NCBI RefSeq assembly: GCF_019355055.1
Contig: NZ_CP048411.1
Location: 4,201,001 to 4,265,000, forward strand
Origin: Pseudomonas sp. MTM4
GTDB taxonomy: Bacteria > Pseudomonadota > Gammaproteobacteria > Pseudomonadales > Pseudomonadaceae
Length of the DNA: 64,000 nucleotides
Direction: 5' to 3'
Shown: positions 62,899-64,000 of the stretch, piece after piece
Layout of the letters: each line of letters begins with the position of its first letter
How positions within the stretch are numbered: position 1 is the first letter of the stretch
The notes under the pieces: generated by a model
Told to the model about the DNA's origin: nothing
Databases searched by the model: none
The model's input: only the letters and a program-made list of their open reading frames with translations
Position numbers and translations under genes: made by a program

Positions 62899-63039
62899 GG
62901 GTTACTCGCGGGCGGGTGAGGCGGACAGACGGCAGTTTACCCGAGCAACCGTGCCCGTCGCAGGGCAAAAAAGTGGATGCGGTTAAAAGGGGGTATGCGG
63001 GTAAGATGGCTTCCCCTTGTTTTACTAAGTGTGTCGGCG

Positions 63040-64000
63040 ATGAATGCGATATGGCGCAACAGTACCTGGATCCTGCTGGGTGGTTCCCTGATCTTGGCCG
63101 TTTCCCTGGGCGTGCGGCACGGCTTCGGCCTGTTCCTGCCGCCGATGAGCGCGGAGTTCGGCTGGGGACGTGAGGTCTTCGCCTTCGCCATTGCTTTGCA
63201 GAATCTGATCTGGGGGTTGGCGCAGCCGATCACTGGCGCGCTGGCGGATCGCTTTGGCGTTGCCCGAGCGGTATTGCTTGGCGGGGTGCTCTACGCGGTC
63301 GGCCTATTATTCATGGCTGGCGCGGATTCACCGGTCTCGCTGTCGCTGAGCGCCGGCCTGCTGATCGGGTTAGGACTGTCCGGTACCTCGTTTTCGGTGA
63401 TTTTGGGCGCGGTCGGTCGCGCCGTGCCGGCTGAGAAGCGCAGCATGGCCATGGGCATCGCCAGCGCGGCGGGCTCCTTCGGTCAGTTTGCGATGCTGCC
63501 CGGCACGCTCGGTCTGATTGGCTGGCTGGGTTGGTCGTCGGCGTTGCTGGCGCTGGGGCTACTGGTCGCGCTGATCATGCCGCTGGCGTTGATGTTGCGC
63601 AGCGGACCGCCGGCTCCCGTGTCCGGCCCGCAGCAGTCGCTGGTCGAGGCGCTGCGTGAGGCGGTCAGTCACTCCGGCTTCCGCCTGTTAGCGCTGGGCT
63701 TCTTCGTCTGCGGGTTCCAGGTGGTATTCATTGGCGTGCATCTGCCGGCGTATCTGGTGGATCAGCAACTGCCGGCGATGGCGGGCACCACGGTGCTGGC
63801 GCTGGTCGGGCTGTTCAATGTGGTGGGTACTTATACCGCCGGTTGGTTGGGCGGCTGTTACTCGAAACCCAAGTTGCTGACGGCGCTCTATCTGCTTCGG
63901 GCTGTTGTAATCAGCGCGTTCTTTTTCGCCCCGCTGACGCTCTGGACAGCCTATGCCTTCGGCATCGCGATGGGCCTGCTATGGCTATCCACTGTGCCGC
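63040..64000 (+). CDS. MFS transporter (MCT/oxalate-formate type), 3' end outside window
   Basis: The frame runs to the window edge, so at least 320 residues are seen of an expected 400 or so. It starts NAIWRNSTWILLGGSLILAV, then GVRHGFGLFLPPMSAEFGWGREVFAFAIALQNLIWGLAQPITGALADRFG, the classic first-half MFS pattern with motif A, and later GRAVPAEKRSMAMGIASAAGSFGQF. Such proteins carry carboxylates or drugs across the inner membrane. An in-frame ATG at 62995, with AAGGGGG close upstream, is a second start candidate. It is the last feature in the window and truncated. Confidence 0.85.
   Translation, partial: MNAIWRNSTWILLGGSLILAVSLGVRHGFGLFLPPMSAEFGWGREVFAFAIALQNLIWGLAQPITGALADRFGVARAVLLGGVLYAVGLLFMAGADSPVSLSLSAGLLIGLGLSGTSFSVILGAVGRAVPAEKRSMAMGIASAAGSFGQFAMLPGTLGLIGWLGWSSALLALGLLVALIMPLALMLRSGPPAPVSGPQQSLVEALREAVSHSGFRLLALGFFVCGFQVVFIGVHLPAYLVDQQLPAMAGTTVLALVGLFNVVGTYTAGWLGGCYSKPKLLTALYLLRAVVISAFFFAPLTLWTAYAFGIAMGLLWLSTVP

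Noticed and set aside
61936..62919. A 327-codon plus-strand frame opposite yejK
   Set aside because: yejK homology is complete; the antisense frame has no start signal or domain.

Overview
The window is high-GC chromosomal DNA from a Pseudomonas-type gammaproteobacterium, most likely a Stutzerimonas (P. stutzeri group) strain. The inference rests on the gene families (hrpA, rnz, yejK, uppP, mltF, metR/metE, a cbb3-type oxidase subunit, a PA3286-like ketoacyl synthase) and on the GTAG-headed REP palindromes between genes. No tRNA, rRNA, insertion sequence, prophage or CRISPR array was seen. No taxonomic search could be run.

Layout. 0-5.8 kb: the tail of an M28 aminopeptidase gene, the RNA helicase hrpA and a rarD-type permease. 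5.8-9.3 kb: a more AT-rich accessory stretch with a cupin, a DUF998 membrane protein, a LysR regulator and a DUF6152/membrane-protein pair. 9.3-14.7 kb: a redox operon (tandem-thioredoxin protein, DsbD/ScsB-like transporter, AzoR-like flavoreductase) divergent from a MocR regulator, with an inverted repeat between them. 15-20 kb: an acetoacetate decarboxylase-family protein, an HpnE-like FAD oxidoreductase and an STN-type TonB siderophore receptor. 20-31 kb: ribonuclease Z, citrate-type and TauE-type transporters, two small stress-type proteins, a DUF3455 / ECF sigma / anti-sigma operon, a GST, a gluconate-type permease, a secreted carboxypeptidase G2-like enzyme and a YiiM MOSC protein.

31-48 kb: an orphan ccoN with a small CcoQ-position gene, a four-helix DUF protein, a HIT protein with a dense REP cluster behind it, a DUF445 membrane protein, several small hypotheticals, three alpha/beta hydrolases, a PAS/HisKA_2 kinase with a lone receiver, a Tat-exported aldo/keto reductase, an MFS exporter, and a di-heme peroxidase-like protein followed by an ankyrin protein. 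48-64 kb: a KAS III family enzyme, a porin whose promoter looks PhoB-controlled, a DUF2057 lipoprotein, a FemAB/GNAT-like protein, the divergent metR/metE pair with a MetR-type palindrome, ybaK, mltF, a GIY-YIG protein, a GST-like protein, uppP, yejK and the start of an MFS gene cut by the window end.

The units that look functionally connected are the MocR-linked periplasmic thiol-redox operon, the DUF3455-ECF-anti-sigma operon, the orphan CcoN unit, the peroxidase-ankyrin pair and metR/metE. I did not find a clearly novel multi-gene defence or biosynthetic system. The least explained items are the MocR-thiol operon, the DUF6152 pair and the Pho-like porin promoter.
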